A stretch of DNA of 64,000 nt from Bradyrhizobium lablabi (lineage in GTDB: Bacteria; Pseudomonadota; Alphaproteobacteria; Rhizobiales; Xanthobacteraceae): positions 310,001-374,000 of the forward strand of contig NZ_JAFCLN010000005.1 in assembly GCF_018129385.1 (NCBI RefSeq), in the 5' to 3' direction. The notes under the pieces were generated by a model. It had not been told where the DNA came from, did not search any database, and saw nothing but the letters and a program-made list of their open reading frames with translations. The first letter of the stretch is position 1. Each line of letters starts with the position of its first letter. The translations under genes were made by a program, and so were the position numbers. Of the stretch, positions 52,142 to 61,069 are shown piece after piece.

Positions 52142-53608
52142 TCAAACGCGCGCGCGCACGGGCCTCAGCAGAAACGCGGGGAGATGCGAGTGATCGGCGG
52201 GCTCTGATTCCACGTCGCGGGAAATGCGCCGCGGTTCCGGGCGGCCGATCGACGGCACGCGCGATGCGGGCGCTTGTGGCTTCGGCGTCGAATTGCGGCC
52301 GCCGCTGGCCTGACGCGGCTCGCGTTCGCCGTTGCGCGCCTCGCGCTCACCGTGACGCGGCTCGCGCTCACCGTGGCGCGGCTCGCGCTCACGCCGGCCC
52401 TTGTTGCGGCCGCCGCGCGAACTCTCGCGCTTGCGTGGCTCACGCGGAGCCTCGCCGCCGGCGGATACCTCGGTGTGAACGGCAAAGTCGCCTTCGGTGC
52501 GCGGAATGCTTTGGCCGATCAGCTTTTCGATCGCTGCCATCGACTTGGTATCGAGCGGCGTGACGATCGAGATCGCGGTGCCGGAGCGGCCGGCACGGCC
52601 GGTGCGGCCGATGCGGTGAACATAATCATCGGGATGATGCGGCACGTCGAAATTGAAGACGTGGCTGACGGCCGGAATATCGAGGCCGCGCGCCGCGACG
52701 TCGGAAGCGACCAGCAGCGGGATTTCACCCTTGCGGAATTGATCGAGCGCAGCCATGCGCGCCGGCTGATCCATATCGCCATGCAGCGCGCCGACGCTGA
52801 AGCCATGCTTCTGTAGCGACTTGTGCAGGATGGCGACCTCGCGCTTGCGGTTGCAGAAGATGATCGCGTTGTTGAGGTCTTTTGCATCGCGTAGCAAGCG
52901 GCGCAGGATTTCGCGCTTCTCGTGCGCTTCGCGCCCGGCGGATACCTGCGACTGCGTCACGGTAACGGCGGTCGTCGCGGGCTTCGAGACTTCGATCTTT
53001 ACGGGATTGTGCAGGAAGGTTTCGGTGATGCGGCTGATTTCCGGCGGCATCGTTGCGGTGAAGAACAGGGTCTGCCGCGTAAAGGGAACGAGCTTGCAGA
53101 TGCGCTCGATGTCGGGGATGAAGCCCATGTCCAGCATGCGGTCGGCTTCGTCAATCACCAGCAATTCGACGCCGGTGAGCAGCAGGCCGCCGCGCTCGGT
53201 ATGGTCGAGCAGCCGGCCGGGGGTTGCGATCAGGACGTCGACGCCGCGCGTCAGCTTGGAGTCCTGGTCGCCGAAGGAGACGCCGCCGATCAGCAGCGCG
53301 ACGTTGAGTTTCTGGCCGGCGCCGTATTTGTCGAACTGCTCCTTGACCTGCGCCGCAAGCTCGCGCGTCGGCTCGAGGATCAGCGTGCGCGGCATGCGTG
53401 CCCGGGCGCGGCCCTTTTCGAGGAGCGTGAGCATCGGCAGCACGAAGGCCGCGGTCTTGCCGGTGCCGGTCTGGGCGATGCCGAGAACGTCGCGGCGGGC
53501 CAGAACCTGGGGGATCGCCTGATCCTGAATGGGAGTGGGGTTGGTGTAGCCGGTGGCCGCAACAGCGGCGAGAACCTTGTCGGACAAACCGAGATGGGAA
53601 AAAGACAT
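52142..53608 (-). CDS. DEAD-box RNA helicase (RhlE-like)
   Basis: 488 aa. The Q-motif is at FSHLGLSDKVLAAVAATGYTNPTPIQ (in short: TPIQDQAIP), then AQTGTGKTAAF (motif I), PTRELAAQV, DEAD in LLVIDEADRMLDMGF, FTATMP (motif III, here without the SAT Ser), IIFCNRKREV, SDVAARGLDIP and HRIGRTGRAGRSG. It unwinds RNA duplexes in ribosome assembly or decay. The C-terminal ~100 residues are Arg/Glu/Gly-rich with 7-residue repeats (GEREPRH), likely RNA-binding. ATG 53608 follows AGAGG; a GTG 18 bp earlier is less likely. Cold-shock or degradosome link cannot be shown. Confidence 0.94.
   Translation of the reverse strand: MSFSHLGLSDKVLAAVAATGYTNPTPIQDQAIPQVLARRDVLGIAQTGTGKTAAFVLPMLTLLEKGRARARMPRTLILEPTRELAAQVKEQFDKYGAGQKLNVALLIGGVSFGDQDSKLTRGVDVLIATPGRLLDHTERGGLLLTGVELLVIDEADRMLDMGFIPDIERICKLVPFTRQTLFFTATMPPEISRITETFLHNPVKIEVSKPATTAVTVTQSQVSAGREAHEKREILRRLLRDAKDLNNAIIFCNRKREVAILHKSLQKHGFSVGALHGDMDQPARMAALDQFRKGEIPLLVASDVAARGLDIPAVSHVFNFDVPHHPDDYVHRIGRTGRAGRSGTAISIVTPLDTKSMAAIEKLIGQSIPRTEGDFAVHTEVSAGGEAPREPRKRESSRGGRNKGRREREPRHGEREPRHGEREARNGEREPRQASGGRNSTPKPQAPASRVPSIGRPEPRRISRDVESEPADHSHLPAFLLRPVRARV
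52318..52398 (-). repeat. 21-bp tandem coding repeats in the helicase tail
   Basis: Units like CTCACCGTGACGCGGCTCGCG repeat about four times with few changes and encode GEREPRH, GEREARN and GEREPRQ. They are in frame and extend the basic tail; copy number may vary between strains. Confidence 0.75.
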
Positions 53609-53859
53609 TGAGCCTCTGATCGACACCGCCGTTCGGAATCGAAAGTAAAAAGGCTGTCGCGTTCAACCCCGAAACGGCGTGCTTTGATGAAGCTCAGGGG
53701 TGTTTGGTTACGCTGACGGGCGGCAAACCCAAGGGAATCGCGTTTCGATCCCGGGCCGCTATGACCGCGAACATAGGGTCGAAATGCTCAAAGTCAATCT
53801 TGGAACTGGCATAATGGGCGAAAAAGCTTAATGTTTTCGCACAAATAAGCGCCTTTTTG
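53609..53859. other. Gap between the helicase and AraC genes (250 bp)
   Basis: Nothing codes here. Both flanking genes are leftward; the right half is AT-rich (GCTTAATGTTTTCGCACAAATAAGCGCC near 53826-53853) and would carry the end of the AraC transcript and the helicase promoter and leader. A long untranslated leader is common for cold-induced RhlE-type genes, but I see no clear motif. Confidence 0.5.
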
Positions 53860-54921
53860 TCATTTGGCCTTCAAATGGAGGATGGTCGCCCGGCTCTCCC
53901 GTTTCCCGGCTTCGCCCCGCAACCTGAAGTCGCCGGGCGGCATCCCGTGGGCCGCACGGAAGGTCCGGTAGAAGGTTGCCAGGCTCTCATAGCCGCAGGC
54001 CTGTGCAATTTGCGACACCGGCCGCTCCGGCGCCTCGGTCAGCAGGCGCCGGCTTTGCCTCATGCGCTCCGCCGTCACGATCTGCGAAAAACTCGTCCCG
54101 GTGGCTTCAAACAGGCTGTGCAGATGCCGAAGCGAAATGCCGAGCAAATCCGCGACGAAAGGCGGCGATAGCCCGGCAAAGGAAAGATTGCGCGCGATCA
54201 GGCGCCGCGCCAGCGAGAGTTGGCCGACGCGGATGGCGGCCAGCGCGGCGCGGCTGGCGGGTTTGGCCACGCCGCGGCCGATCAGGGCAAGCTGCGCCAG
54301 CGCCTGCACCAGCGGCCTGGTCGCGGCCGGATCGCTCTCGTCGCCGGCTTCCGCCAGGTCGGAAAAGCAGGATTCCAGCAGCGGTGTCAGCGATGGATTT
54401 CCGGCAAACGGCTTTGGGAAGAGATCGCCGATGCCCGATCCCAGCGGCAGCTCGCGCGCGGGTATTTTGAGAATGCGCAGGTGAAAGCCGTCGGCGGCAA
54501 GCGGCGCGGTATTGTAGGGCAGGTCCGAATGGCTGGTGGCGAAGCGGCCGTTCTGGATCGTGAAGTCGCCGCTGCCATTGACGCCAAACCAGCCGCCGCC
54601 GCCAAGCTGCTGATAGATGCAAAGGCTGCCGCCGGGTGCATCGGCGATATCGGCCGAACTGCGCTCGACGCGATAGGGCGAAGCACGCAGCTCGACCAGC
54701 CCGGCATTGTCGAACCTGCGCAGCGTGAACTCGCCGAAGAAGTCCCGGCGGTGCTCCCGCTCGAGTTCGGCGGTCACCCCGAACAATCCCTTGGCGCGAA
54801 CCTCGCGCCAGTAATCGAAGCGGTCCTTTGGATCGACCTGATCGGTAGACCATTTGTGCACGGCTGCGGGTCCCGGTGTCAGCGCGGGGCAGCCTATATC
54901 ACGGACGTTGTGAAAATACAT
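53860..54921 (-). CDS. AraC-family transcriptional regulator
   Basis: 353 aa. The N-terminal ~215 residues form an AraC-binding-like domain (VDPKDRFDYWREVRAKGLFGV, CIYQQLGGGGWFGVNG, FATSHSDLPYN), as in FeaR/OruR-type regulators. The C-terminal 100 residues hold two HTHs: ISLRHLHSLFEATGTSFSQIV and ISQIAQACGYESLATFYRTFRAAHGMPPGDFR (parts given). It should bind DNA next to a promoter and activate catabolic genes on sensing a ligand. The neighbours are a helicase and a secreted caspase, so its target is not evident. Start at ATG 54921 is tentative; an upstream TTG is in frame. Confidence 0.88.
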   Translation of the reverse strand: MYFHNVRDIGCPALTPGPAAVHKWSTDQVDPKDRFDYWREVRAKGLFGVTAELEREHRRDFFGEFTLRRFDNAGLVELRASPYRVERSSADIADAPGGSLCIYQQLGGGGWFGVNGSGDFTIQNGRFATSHSDLPYNTAPLAADGFHLRILKIPARELPLGSGIGDLFPKPFAGNPSLTPLLESCFSDLAEAGDESDPAATRPLVQALAQLALIGRGVAKPASRAALAAIRVGQLSLARRLIARNLSFAGLSPPFVADLLGISLRHLHSLFEATGTSFSQIVTAERMRQSRRLLTEAPERPVSQIAQACGYESLATFYRTFRAAHGMPPGDFRLRGEAGKRESRATILHLKAK

Positions 54922-55046
54922 ATTACAGGGCAGCAATCAGGGGATTCCCGCCGTAATTCGGCGGGATTGAACCGCCATTGCGGGTCGGCCGACTATGCAT
55001 CAGGCGGCTGCTCCAGCCGCGGAACTTCAAGTCCACGGGGATTTCG

Positions 55047-56552
55047 ATGAGGCGCTGGCTTTCCAGGGTTTTGGCGGCAACGGGCGTTGCCATGTTGCTG
55101 GCCGGTTTCGCGGCGCCCGCACATGCCGAAAAGCGTGTCGCGCTGGTCGTCGGCAACAACGATTACAAGTTCGTCCCGAAACTCCAGAAGGCCGTCAACG
55201 ACGCCCGCACCATGGCCGATACGCTCAAGCAGCTCGGCTTCACGGTGATGGTGGCGGAAAACCAGAACCGTTCGGCGTTCAGCCAGAGCCTGCTCGCCTT
55301 CGACAAGGCGGTCGACAAGGGCGACACCGCCTTCTTCTTCTACGCCGGGCATGGCTTTGAAATCGCCGGCCAGAACTTCCTGCTGCCGACCGACGTGCCG
55401 GCCGCGACCGAAGGCCAGGAAGAGCTGGTGCGCGATGCCTCGATCCTCGCCGACCGCGTGATCGAGCGGCTACAGAACAAGGGTGTGCGCACCGCGATCC
55501 TGGTGTTCGACGCCTGCCGCAACAATCCGTTCGAGCGCCAGGGCACCCGTGCGGTGGCCGGCGGAGGCGGCCTTGCACCGATGACCCAATTGCCGGAAGG
55601 CGTGTTCTCGATCTTCTCCGCAGGTCCGCGGCAGACTGCGCTCGACCGTCTCTCGAACAATGACGAGAATCCGAACTCGGTTTTCACCCGAACCTTTGCC
55701 AAGGAGCTGACGCAGCCCGGCGTCAACCTCGTGCAGGTCGCGCAGCGCACGCGCCGCGCAGTCAGCGAACTGGCCCAGACCGTGCACCACAAGCAGTTCC
55801 CGGTTTTCTTCGACCAGATGATCGACGATGTCTATCTGGGCGGCGCGGCGGGCAAGCCGCAGCCGGAAGTGGCGGCCACCAAGCCTGCCGAGCCGCCGCA
55901 AAAGGTTGCGGCGCTCACGCAGGTGCAGCGGCCGCTGATGCAGAACGACTCCGTCAACGCGCCGATCGCATCCTTCTCGCGCCACAATGGCGGCTGGACG
56001 GTGGTGTTCTCGATCGCCGACCCCACGCTCGGCATTTCCTGGCGCATTGGCGAGGCCGGCGATTTCCGCGAGACCGGATTTATCGATACGCTCGATCCGC
56101 GCACCCGCAAGCGGATGCCGAACCCGTCGATCGAATTGCCGGCCGATGCGCCTGCGTCCGTCATCCAGGTTCGCTATGTCGATACGGCGGGCGACTTGCA
56201 GGGACCGTTCCCGATCCGCTTCGATCCCGAGGCTGCGCTGATCCGCGACCAGCGAAAAATCCTCGACATGACCGCGACGAGCTGGCTGTCGTTCCGCGAG
56301 TTCAACGGCCTGCTGGTCTACTACACGCACCTGATGTCCTACCGCTGCGCGATCCGCGAGGTGCGCGTCGGCATCGACACCGCGGTGCCGGACAAGGTGC
56401 TACAGATGCCGGCCTGCGACCCGCGCGATCCCAGCGCGATCCCGCACAGCGCGACGCCCTATCTGAAGCTCGCGCCGAACACCAAGTCGGTATCGGTGGA
56501 GCTCGTGTACCGCGACGGCAGCATGTCGGAGATCAAGAGTTTCCGGCGGTGA
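55047..56552 (+). CDS. Secreted caspase-family (C14) peptidase with C-terminal unknown domain
   Basis: 501 aa. A signal peptide (1-27, APAHA/E) leads to a caspase p20-like domain (about 28-265): KRVALVVGNNDYKFVPKLQKAVNDA is split as RVALVVGNNDY, then the catalytic pair H102 in FFFYAGHGFEI and C157 in LVFDACRNNPF, and the substrate-pocket strand GVFSIFSAGPRQTA. After a Pro/Ala linker (about 268-300) a beta-rich C-terminal domain (about 320-495) ends YLKLAPNTKSVSVELVYRDG, of no family I know. Bacterial members of this group are secreted orthocaspase-like proteins; substrates are unknown. It is divergent from the AraC gene over 125 bp. Confidence 0.88.
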   Translation: MRRWLSRVLAATGVAMLLAGFAAPAHAEKRVALVVGNNDYKFVPKLQKAVNDARTMADTLKQLGFTVMVAENQNRSAFSQSLLAFDKAVDKGDTAFFFYAGHGFEIAGQNFLLPTDVPAATEGQEELVRDASILADRVIERLQNKGVRTAILVFDACRNNPFERQGTRAVAGGGGLAPMTQLPEGVFSIFSAGPRQTALDRLSNNDENPNSVFTRTFAKELTQPGVNLVQVAQRTRRAVSELAQTVHHKQFPVFFDQMIDDVYLGGAAGKPQPEVAATKPAEPPQKVAALTQVQRPLMQNDSVNAPIASFSRHNGGWTVVFSIADPTLGISWRIGEAGDFRETGFIDTLDPRTRKRMPNPSIELPADAPASVIQVRYVDTAGDLQGPFPIRFDPEAALIRDQRKILDMTATSWLSFREFNGLLVYYTHLMSYRCAIREVRVGIDTAVPDKVLQMPACDPRDPSAIPHSATPYLKLAPNTKSVSVELVYRDGSMSEIKSFRR

Positions 56553-57101
56553 CGTCATTCCGGGGCGCCCCTCTTCGCGAGCTTGGAAATCCATACGCCG
56601 TGGCGGCTGTCGTCCTGCGAGCTGGTCAACGGCTTTCCTTAACAAGAACGGCGCGTGGTTATGGATCACCAGTTGTGCATTGCGCACCATAGCTTGCGCC
56701 ACGCGCGCCCGGAATGACGACGCAATTTCCGATTTGCGACGTGACCAGTGGATTTCTGTTTTCGAGACTTGATCATATTCTGAAATTAGAAGTTGTTTGC
56801 TTGTCTGCTGCAAGCCTCTTCGCGGCCGGGTGACAGGCACAGCTGTTTGCGGGTGACGTCCAGCTTGCGGATTCTTGACCGAGGTCACCTCGCGCAAACG
56901 ACTTGCCGCGCGTGTGATAAATGAAGTTGCTCCGCAATTGCGACAAAAAATCTCAATCGCCGGAAATCAGTTAGTTATTGTCAAAATTTCGACTGGCCGC
57001 CAGCGGTAGATCCGACGTTAAACGATGCAGGTTTTGCAGCAATCGTTGCAATCATGGGCTATTCTGCCGGGAGCCCAATCGCAGCAAGACATGGAGTTGG
57101 C
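56553..57101. other. Intergenic region before the molybdenum hydroxylase operon (about 550 bp)
   Basis: No coding sequence is supported: the minus-strand frame crossing 56400-56897 is the antisense of the caspase 3' end and carries no motif. The second half (from about 56740) is AT-rich for this genome and must hold the operon promoter. GCAATCGTTGC (57039-57049) and a TTGCA direct repeat (57034-57051) could be regulator sites. I cannot fix -35 or -10 boxes. Confidence 0.55.
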
Positions 57102-57617
57102 ATGTCCGACGTCTCCCGAAGCGCAGCCATGGCTGCGCCGGCAACCATAAACGTCACACTGGAGGTCAACGGCCGGAGCTGCACGTTGACCATCGCGCCT
57201 TGGACCACCCTGTTGGATGCGCTGCGGGACCGTCTCGGTCTTACCGGCACCAAGAAGGGCTGCGACCAAGGGCAGTGCGGCGCCTGCACCGTACTGGTCG
57301 ATGGAAGGCGCATCAACTCGTGCCTGACGCTCGCTGTCATGAAGGACGGCGCGAAGGTCACGACCATCGAAGGGCTTGAGACCGATGGGACGCTGCACCC
57401 GCTTCAGCAGGCCTTTATCGACCACGATGCCTTCCAGTGCGGTTATTGCACGCCCGGGCAGATCTGCTCGGCTGCCGGACTGATCGCGGAAGGGAAGGCC
57501 AAGACGCCAGACCAAATTCGCGAACTGATGAGCGGCAACATCTGCCGCTGTGGCGCCTACCCCAACATCCTTGCGGCAATCCAGCAGGCGATGACGGCCA
57601 TGGGAGGCAAGTCATGA
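57102..57617 (+). CDS. Xanthine dehydrogenase-family [2Fe-2S] subunit (PaoA/YagT-like)
   Basis: 171 aa. The plant-type [2Fe-2S] domain has GCDQGQCGACTVLVDG with a fourth Cys in INSCLTLA; the alpha-helical second cluster domain has FQCGYCTPGQ and ICRCGAYPNI. All eight ligand cysteines are seen. In PaoABC this subunit relays electrons from the molybdenum to FAD. The E. coli homologue has a twin-arginine signal; here the N-terminus (MSDVSRSAAMAAPATINV) has none, so the enzyme should stay in the cytosol. Start at ATG 57102 with GGAG upstream; ATGA overlap with the FAD subunit. Confidence 0.94.
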   Translation: MSDVSRSAAMAAPATINVTLEVNGRSCTLTIAPWTTLLDALRDRLGLTGTKKGCDQGQCGACTVLVDGRRINSCLTLAVMKDGAKVTTIEGLETDGTLHPLQQAFIDHDAFQCGYCTPGQICSAAGLIAEGKAKTPDQIRELMSGNICRCGAYPNILAAIQQAMTAMGGKS

Positions 57618-58630
57618 TCAAGTTTCAGTATGACCGCGCTGCTGACGTGACCGACGCCGTGCGGCAGATCGCGGCCGATCCGGAAGCACGCTTCATCGCC
57701 GGCGGCACCAATCTCATTGATCTGATGAAGTACCAGGTCGAACGGCCGCCTCGTCTGATCGATATCTCGCGTTTGCCACTCACCTCGGTTGAGGAGACGC
57801 CGGGCGGCGGACTTCGCATCGGTGCGCTCGTGCCGAATACCGATCTCGCCTATCACCCGCTAGTCGAGCAGCGCTATCCGATCCTGTCGAGCGCGATCAT
57901 GTCGGGCGCGTCGCAGCAGCTCCGCAATATGGCGTCGACCGGCGGCAACCTGGTGCAGCGCACCCGCTGCTTCTATTTCTATGACGTCACGATGGCTTGC
58001 AACAAACGGCAGCCCGGCAGTGGCTGCGCCGCGATCAAGGGCATCAACCGGATCAACGCGATCCTCGGCACCAGCGAATCCTGCATCGCCACGCACCCGT
58101 CTGACATGTGCGTGGCGCTCGCGGTGCTCGACGCCAAGGTGCACGTCACGGGACTCTCGGGCAGCCGCGAAATTGCCGTCGTCGATTTCCATCGTCTGCC
58201 GGGTGATACCCCGCAGATCGACAACAATCTGCGCCGTGACGAGATCATTACGGCGATCGAGCTGCCCGCACAGGGCTTTGCGGCCAATCACAGCTACCTC
58301 AAGATACGCGATCGGCTGTCCTACGCTTTTGCGCTCGTGTCGGTCGCGGCGGCGCTCGAGCTTGAGAGCGGGCGCATCAAGACCGGTCGCCTCGCGCTCG
58401 GAGGCGTGGCGCACAAGCCGTGGCGCAGCGTGGAGGCCGAGGCGGCGTTGCGCGGCCAGGCCGCTGGCCCGGAGACGTTTGCGCGGGCCGCAGAAATTGT
58501 GCTGCGCGATGCGAAGGGTTTCGGGCACAATGACTTCAAGATCGATCTGGCACGCCGGGCCATCGTCCGGACGCTGACGCAGGCCGCGAACGCTACTCCA
58601 CAATCGCAGGCCGACAAGAGAATCCGATGA
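57614..58630 (+). CDS. Xanthine dehydrogenase-family FAD-binding subunit with extra Fe-S motif (PaoB-like)
   Basis: 338 aa. The FAD domain is marked by DPEARFIAGGTNLIDLMK and ASTGGNLVQRT. It then has TRCFYFYDVTMACNKRQPGSGCAAIKG, split as TRCFYF, MACNKRQPGSGC and SESCIATHPSDM, a cysteine pattern that in PaoB and 4-hydroxybenzoyl-CoA reductase-like proteins holds an additional [4Fe-4S] cluster. The C-terminal CO dehydrogenase-flavoprotein domain follows. It overlaps both neighbours by ATGA, so all three subunits are coupled and made together. Electron acceptor unknown. Confidence 0.93.
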   Translation: MIKFQYDRAADVTDAVRQIAADPEARFIAGGTNLIDLMKYQVERPPRLIDISRLPLTSVEETPGGGLRIGALVPNTDLAYHPLVEQRYPILSSAIMSGASQQLRNMASTGGNLVQRTRCFYFYDVTMACNKRQPGSGCAAIKGINRINAILGTSESCIATHPSDMCVALAVLDAKVHVTGLSGSREIAVVDFHRLPGDTPQIDNNLRRDEIITAIELPAQGFAANHSYLKIRDRLSYAFALVSVAAALELESGRIKTGRLALGGVAHKPWRSVEAEAALRGQAAGPETFARAAEIVLRDAKGFGHNDFKIDLARRAIVRTLTQAANATPQSQADKRIR

Positions 58631-60957
58631 GCACGGATGTCAACCGGCGCGACCCGCTGGCCACGACGGTCGCGTTCGGGAGCATCGAAACGGCGAACGC
58701 GCAGGCGGCGGTGCAAGCAACCGCGCAACAACAGGCGAGCAAGTCCATGTCATCTTACATCGGCACCCCCACTTCTCGCGTCGACGGCCGTGCCAAAGTT
58801 ACCGGGCAGGCCAAATACGCAGGCGAGCTCAATGTAGCCGGCCTTGTCTATGGCAGCGCGGTCGGCGCGACGGTAGCCAAAGGCCGCATTGTGCGGATCA
58901 ATGCCGATGATGCACTGAAGGTGCCCGGCGTACTCGATGTTCTCACCCACCAGAACCGGCCGCGCATGGCGGACAACGACCAGGCCTACCGCGACGACGC
59001 CGCGCCCGAGAGCGGCGCGCCGTACCGTCCACTCTATGACGACAGGATCCTGTTCAACGGCCAGCCGGTCGCCCTGGTCCTCGCCGAGGACTGGGAGACT
59101 GCCCGCTACGCCGCCATGCTGGTGCGCGTCGAATACAAAGCGGAGGATCACGTCACTGACTTGCACGCCGCACGAGGGAGCGCGTTTGTTGTCGAGAAGC
59201 CCGAAAAGCCGCGCGGGGACGCCGCAAAGGCCTTTGCAGCCGCGGCGGTGCGCCACGAGGCGGAGTATTTCATTCCAATCGAGCACCACAATCCGATGGA
59301 ATTGTTCGCCTCCACGGTGGTCTGGAGCGACGACGGCAAGCTCACGGTGTACGACAAGACGCAGGGCGTGCAGAACGTGCAGCGCTATCTGTGCGGCGTG
59401 TTCGGTCTGAAGTCCGACGACGTAACGGTGATGTCCCCGTTCATGGGCGGCGGTTTCGGCTCCGGGCTGCGCCCGCAATACCAGGTCGTGCTGGCCGTGC
59501 TCGGTGCGATGTCGCTGAAACGGCCGGTGCGCCTCGTGCTCAACCGCGCGCAGATGTATGGCGTCGGATATCGGCCGGCGACGATCGAGCGGCTCGCGCT
59601 CGGGGCAAGGGCCAATGGCGAGCTCGAGGCGATAACCCACGAGGCAATCGCCGTGACCTCGCAATACGAGGATTTCTCACGCAACGATACGGGATGGTCG
59701 GGTATTCTTTATAAGAGCCCGAATGCGCGCTACACGCACAAGCTTGCGCGTCTCGATCTGCCGACATCCGGCGATATGCGCGCTCCCGGCGCGGCGACTG
59801 GGGTTTATGCGCTGGAGGCTGCGATGGACGAACTCGCCGTCGCGCTCAAGCTCGATCCGGTCGAGTTGCGACTGCGCTGCTATTCGGATCGGGATCAGAA
59901 CGAGGATCTTCCGTTCACCAGCAAGAGCCTGCGCGAGTGCTATCGCCAGGGCGCCGAGGCGTTCGGCTGGTCGAAGCGCAATCCGGAGCCGCGCTCGATG
60001 CGTGACGGCAAGGAGCTAGTCGGCTGGGGTATGGCAACCGGCGTCTGGGAGGCGTTGCAGATGCCGGCGTCCGCCCGCATCGTGCTGACCGCCAACGGCC
60101 ACACCGAAGTCGCAACCGCCGCTTCCGATATCGGCACCGGCACCTACACGATCATGGCGCAGGTGGCCGCTGACCGGATGGGCGTGCCGATCGACAACGT
60201 TACCGTGAGGCTGGGCGACTCGACGCTGCCGGCGTGCCCGATCGAAGGCGGCTCATGGATCGCCGCTTCGGTGTCGCATGCCATCATCGGCGCTGCGGAT
60301 GAGGTGCGCGGAGAGTTGCTGCGCATCGCAAAGACGATGCCGGACACCCCGTTCGCGGATGCCCTGGCAGGCGACGTCGTGCTGACCAACGGCAAGCTTG
60401 CGCGGGCGGGGGACGTCGCCCGTTCGGTACCGATTGCGGATGTCATGCGTCACGGCAAGGTCGAACACATCGAGCGGATCAAGGACAACACCTTCGCGGA
60501 CATCAGCAAATATGCCCGCAACACGCATTCGGCAGTGTTCGTCGAAGTGAAGATCGACGAAGAGATCGGCATCATCCGCGTGACCCGCGCCGTGAGCGCG
60601 GTGGCGGCGGGACGCATCCTCAACCCCAAGACGGCCGGTAATCAGGTCGTCGGCAGCGTGGTCGGGGGGATCGGCATGGCGCTGCACGAGGAAACGCTGA
60701 TCGATCACGCCTTCGGGCGCATCATGAACGCCAACATCGCAGAGTACCACGTGCCCGTGCACGCCGATATTCATGACATCAAGGTGATCTTTGTCGACGA
60801 GCCGGACAGCATCATCAATCCGCTCGGCATGAAGGGTGTGGGTGAGATCGGCATTGTCGGCGTGGCCGCAGCCGTCGCCAACGCGATCTATCATGCAACC
60901 GGAAAACGCGTGCGGGATTTGCCGATTACTCTTGATAAGTTACAGCGGCAATTGTAA
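58627..60957 (+). CDS. Xanthine dehydrogenase-family molybdopterin-binding subunit (PaoC-like)
   Basis: 776 aa. The catalytic large subunit binds molybdenum cofactor. The short aldehyde-oxidase hammerhead domain begins TPTSRVDGRAKVTGQAKYA, the cofactor segments are SPFMGGGFGSGLRP, PTSGDMRAPGAATGVYALEA and GSWIAASVSH, and the catalytic Glu lies in KGVGEIGIVGVAAAVANA. The first ~40 residues are an Ala/Gln-rich extension (NAQAAVQATAQQQASK) beyond the fold. PaoABC oxidises aromatic aldehydes with broad range; substrate here is inferred at family level only. No chaperone (PaoD/XdhC-like) gene is adjacent; it must lie elsewhere. Confidence 0.94.
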   Translation: MSTDVNRRDPLATTVAFGSIETANAQAAVQATAQQQASKSMSSYIGTPTSRVDGRAKVTGQAKYAGELNVAGLVYGSAVGATVAKGRIVRINADDALKVPGVLDVLTHQNRPRMADNDQAYRDDAAPESGAPYRPLYDDRILFNGQPVALVLAEDWETARYAAMLVRVEYKAEDHVTDLHAARGSAFVVEKPEKPRGDAAKAFAAAAVRHEAEYFIPIEHHNPMELFASTVVWSDDGKLTVYDKTQGVQNVQRYLCGVFGLKSDDVTVMSPFMGGGFGSGLRPQYQVVLAVLGAMSLKRPVRLVLNRAQMYGVGYRPATIERLALGARANGELEAITHEAIAVTSQYEDFSRNDTGWSGILYKSPNARYTHKLARLDLPTSGDMRAPGAATGVYALEAAMDELAVALKLDPVELRLRCYSDRDQNEDLPFTSKSLRECYRQGAEAFGWSKRNPEPRSMRDGKELVGWGMATGVWEALQMPASARIVLTANGHTEVATAASDIGTGTYTIMAQVAADRMGVPIDNVTVRLGDSTLPACPIEGGSWIAASVSHAIIGAADEVRGELLRIAKTMPDTPFADALAGDVVLTNGKLARAGDVARSVPIADVMRHGKVEHIERIKDNTFADISKYARNTHSAVFVEVKIDEEIGIIRVTRAVSAVAAGRILNPKTAGNQVVGSVVGGIGMALHEETLIDHAFGRIMNANIAEYHVPVHADIHDIKVIFVDEPDSIINPLGMKGVGEIGIVGVAAAVANAIYHATGKRVRDLPITLDKLQRQL

Positions 60958-61069
60958 CGCCCGTGTTGCGCGTATCGGATCGAGTGGGAACGTCCGCTAC
61001 TCGCCAGGGGGCGGACGTCGGTGATGAGCCCAGGTTAGCCACAATCGAACTACGTTCGGAGCTCGACCC

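Noticed and set aside
52318..52398. CRISPR-like short direct repeats
   Set aside because: The 21-bp units are contiguous, in frame and encode GEREPRH repeats in the helicase tail; there are no spacers and no cas genes.
56400..56897. 165-codon minus-strand frame at the caspase 3' end
   Set aside because: Half of it is antisense to the caspase gene and the remainder has no start context or family resemblance.
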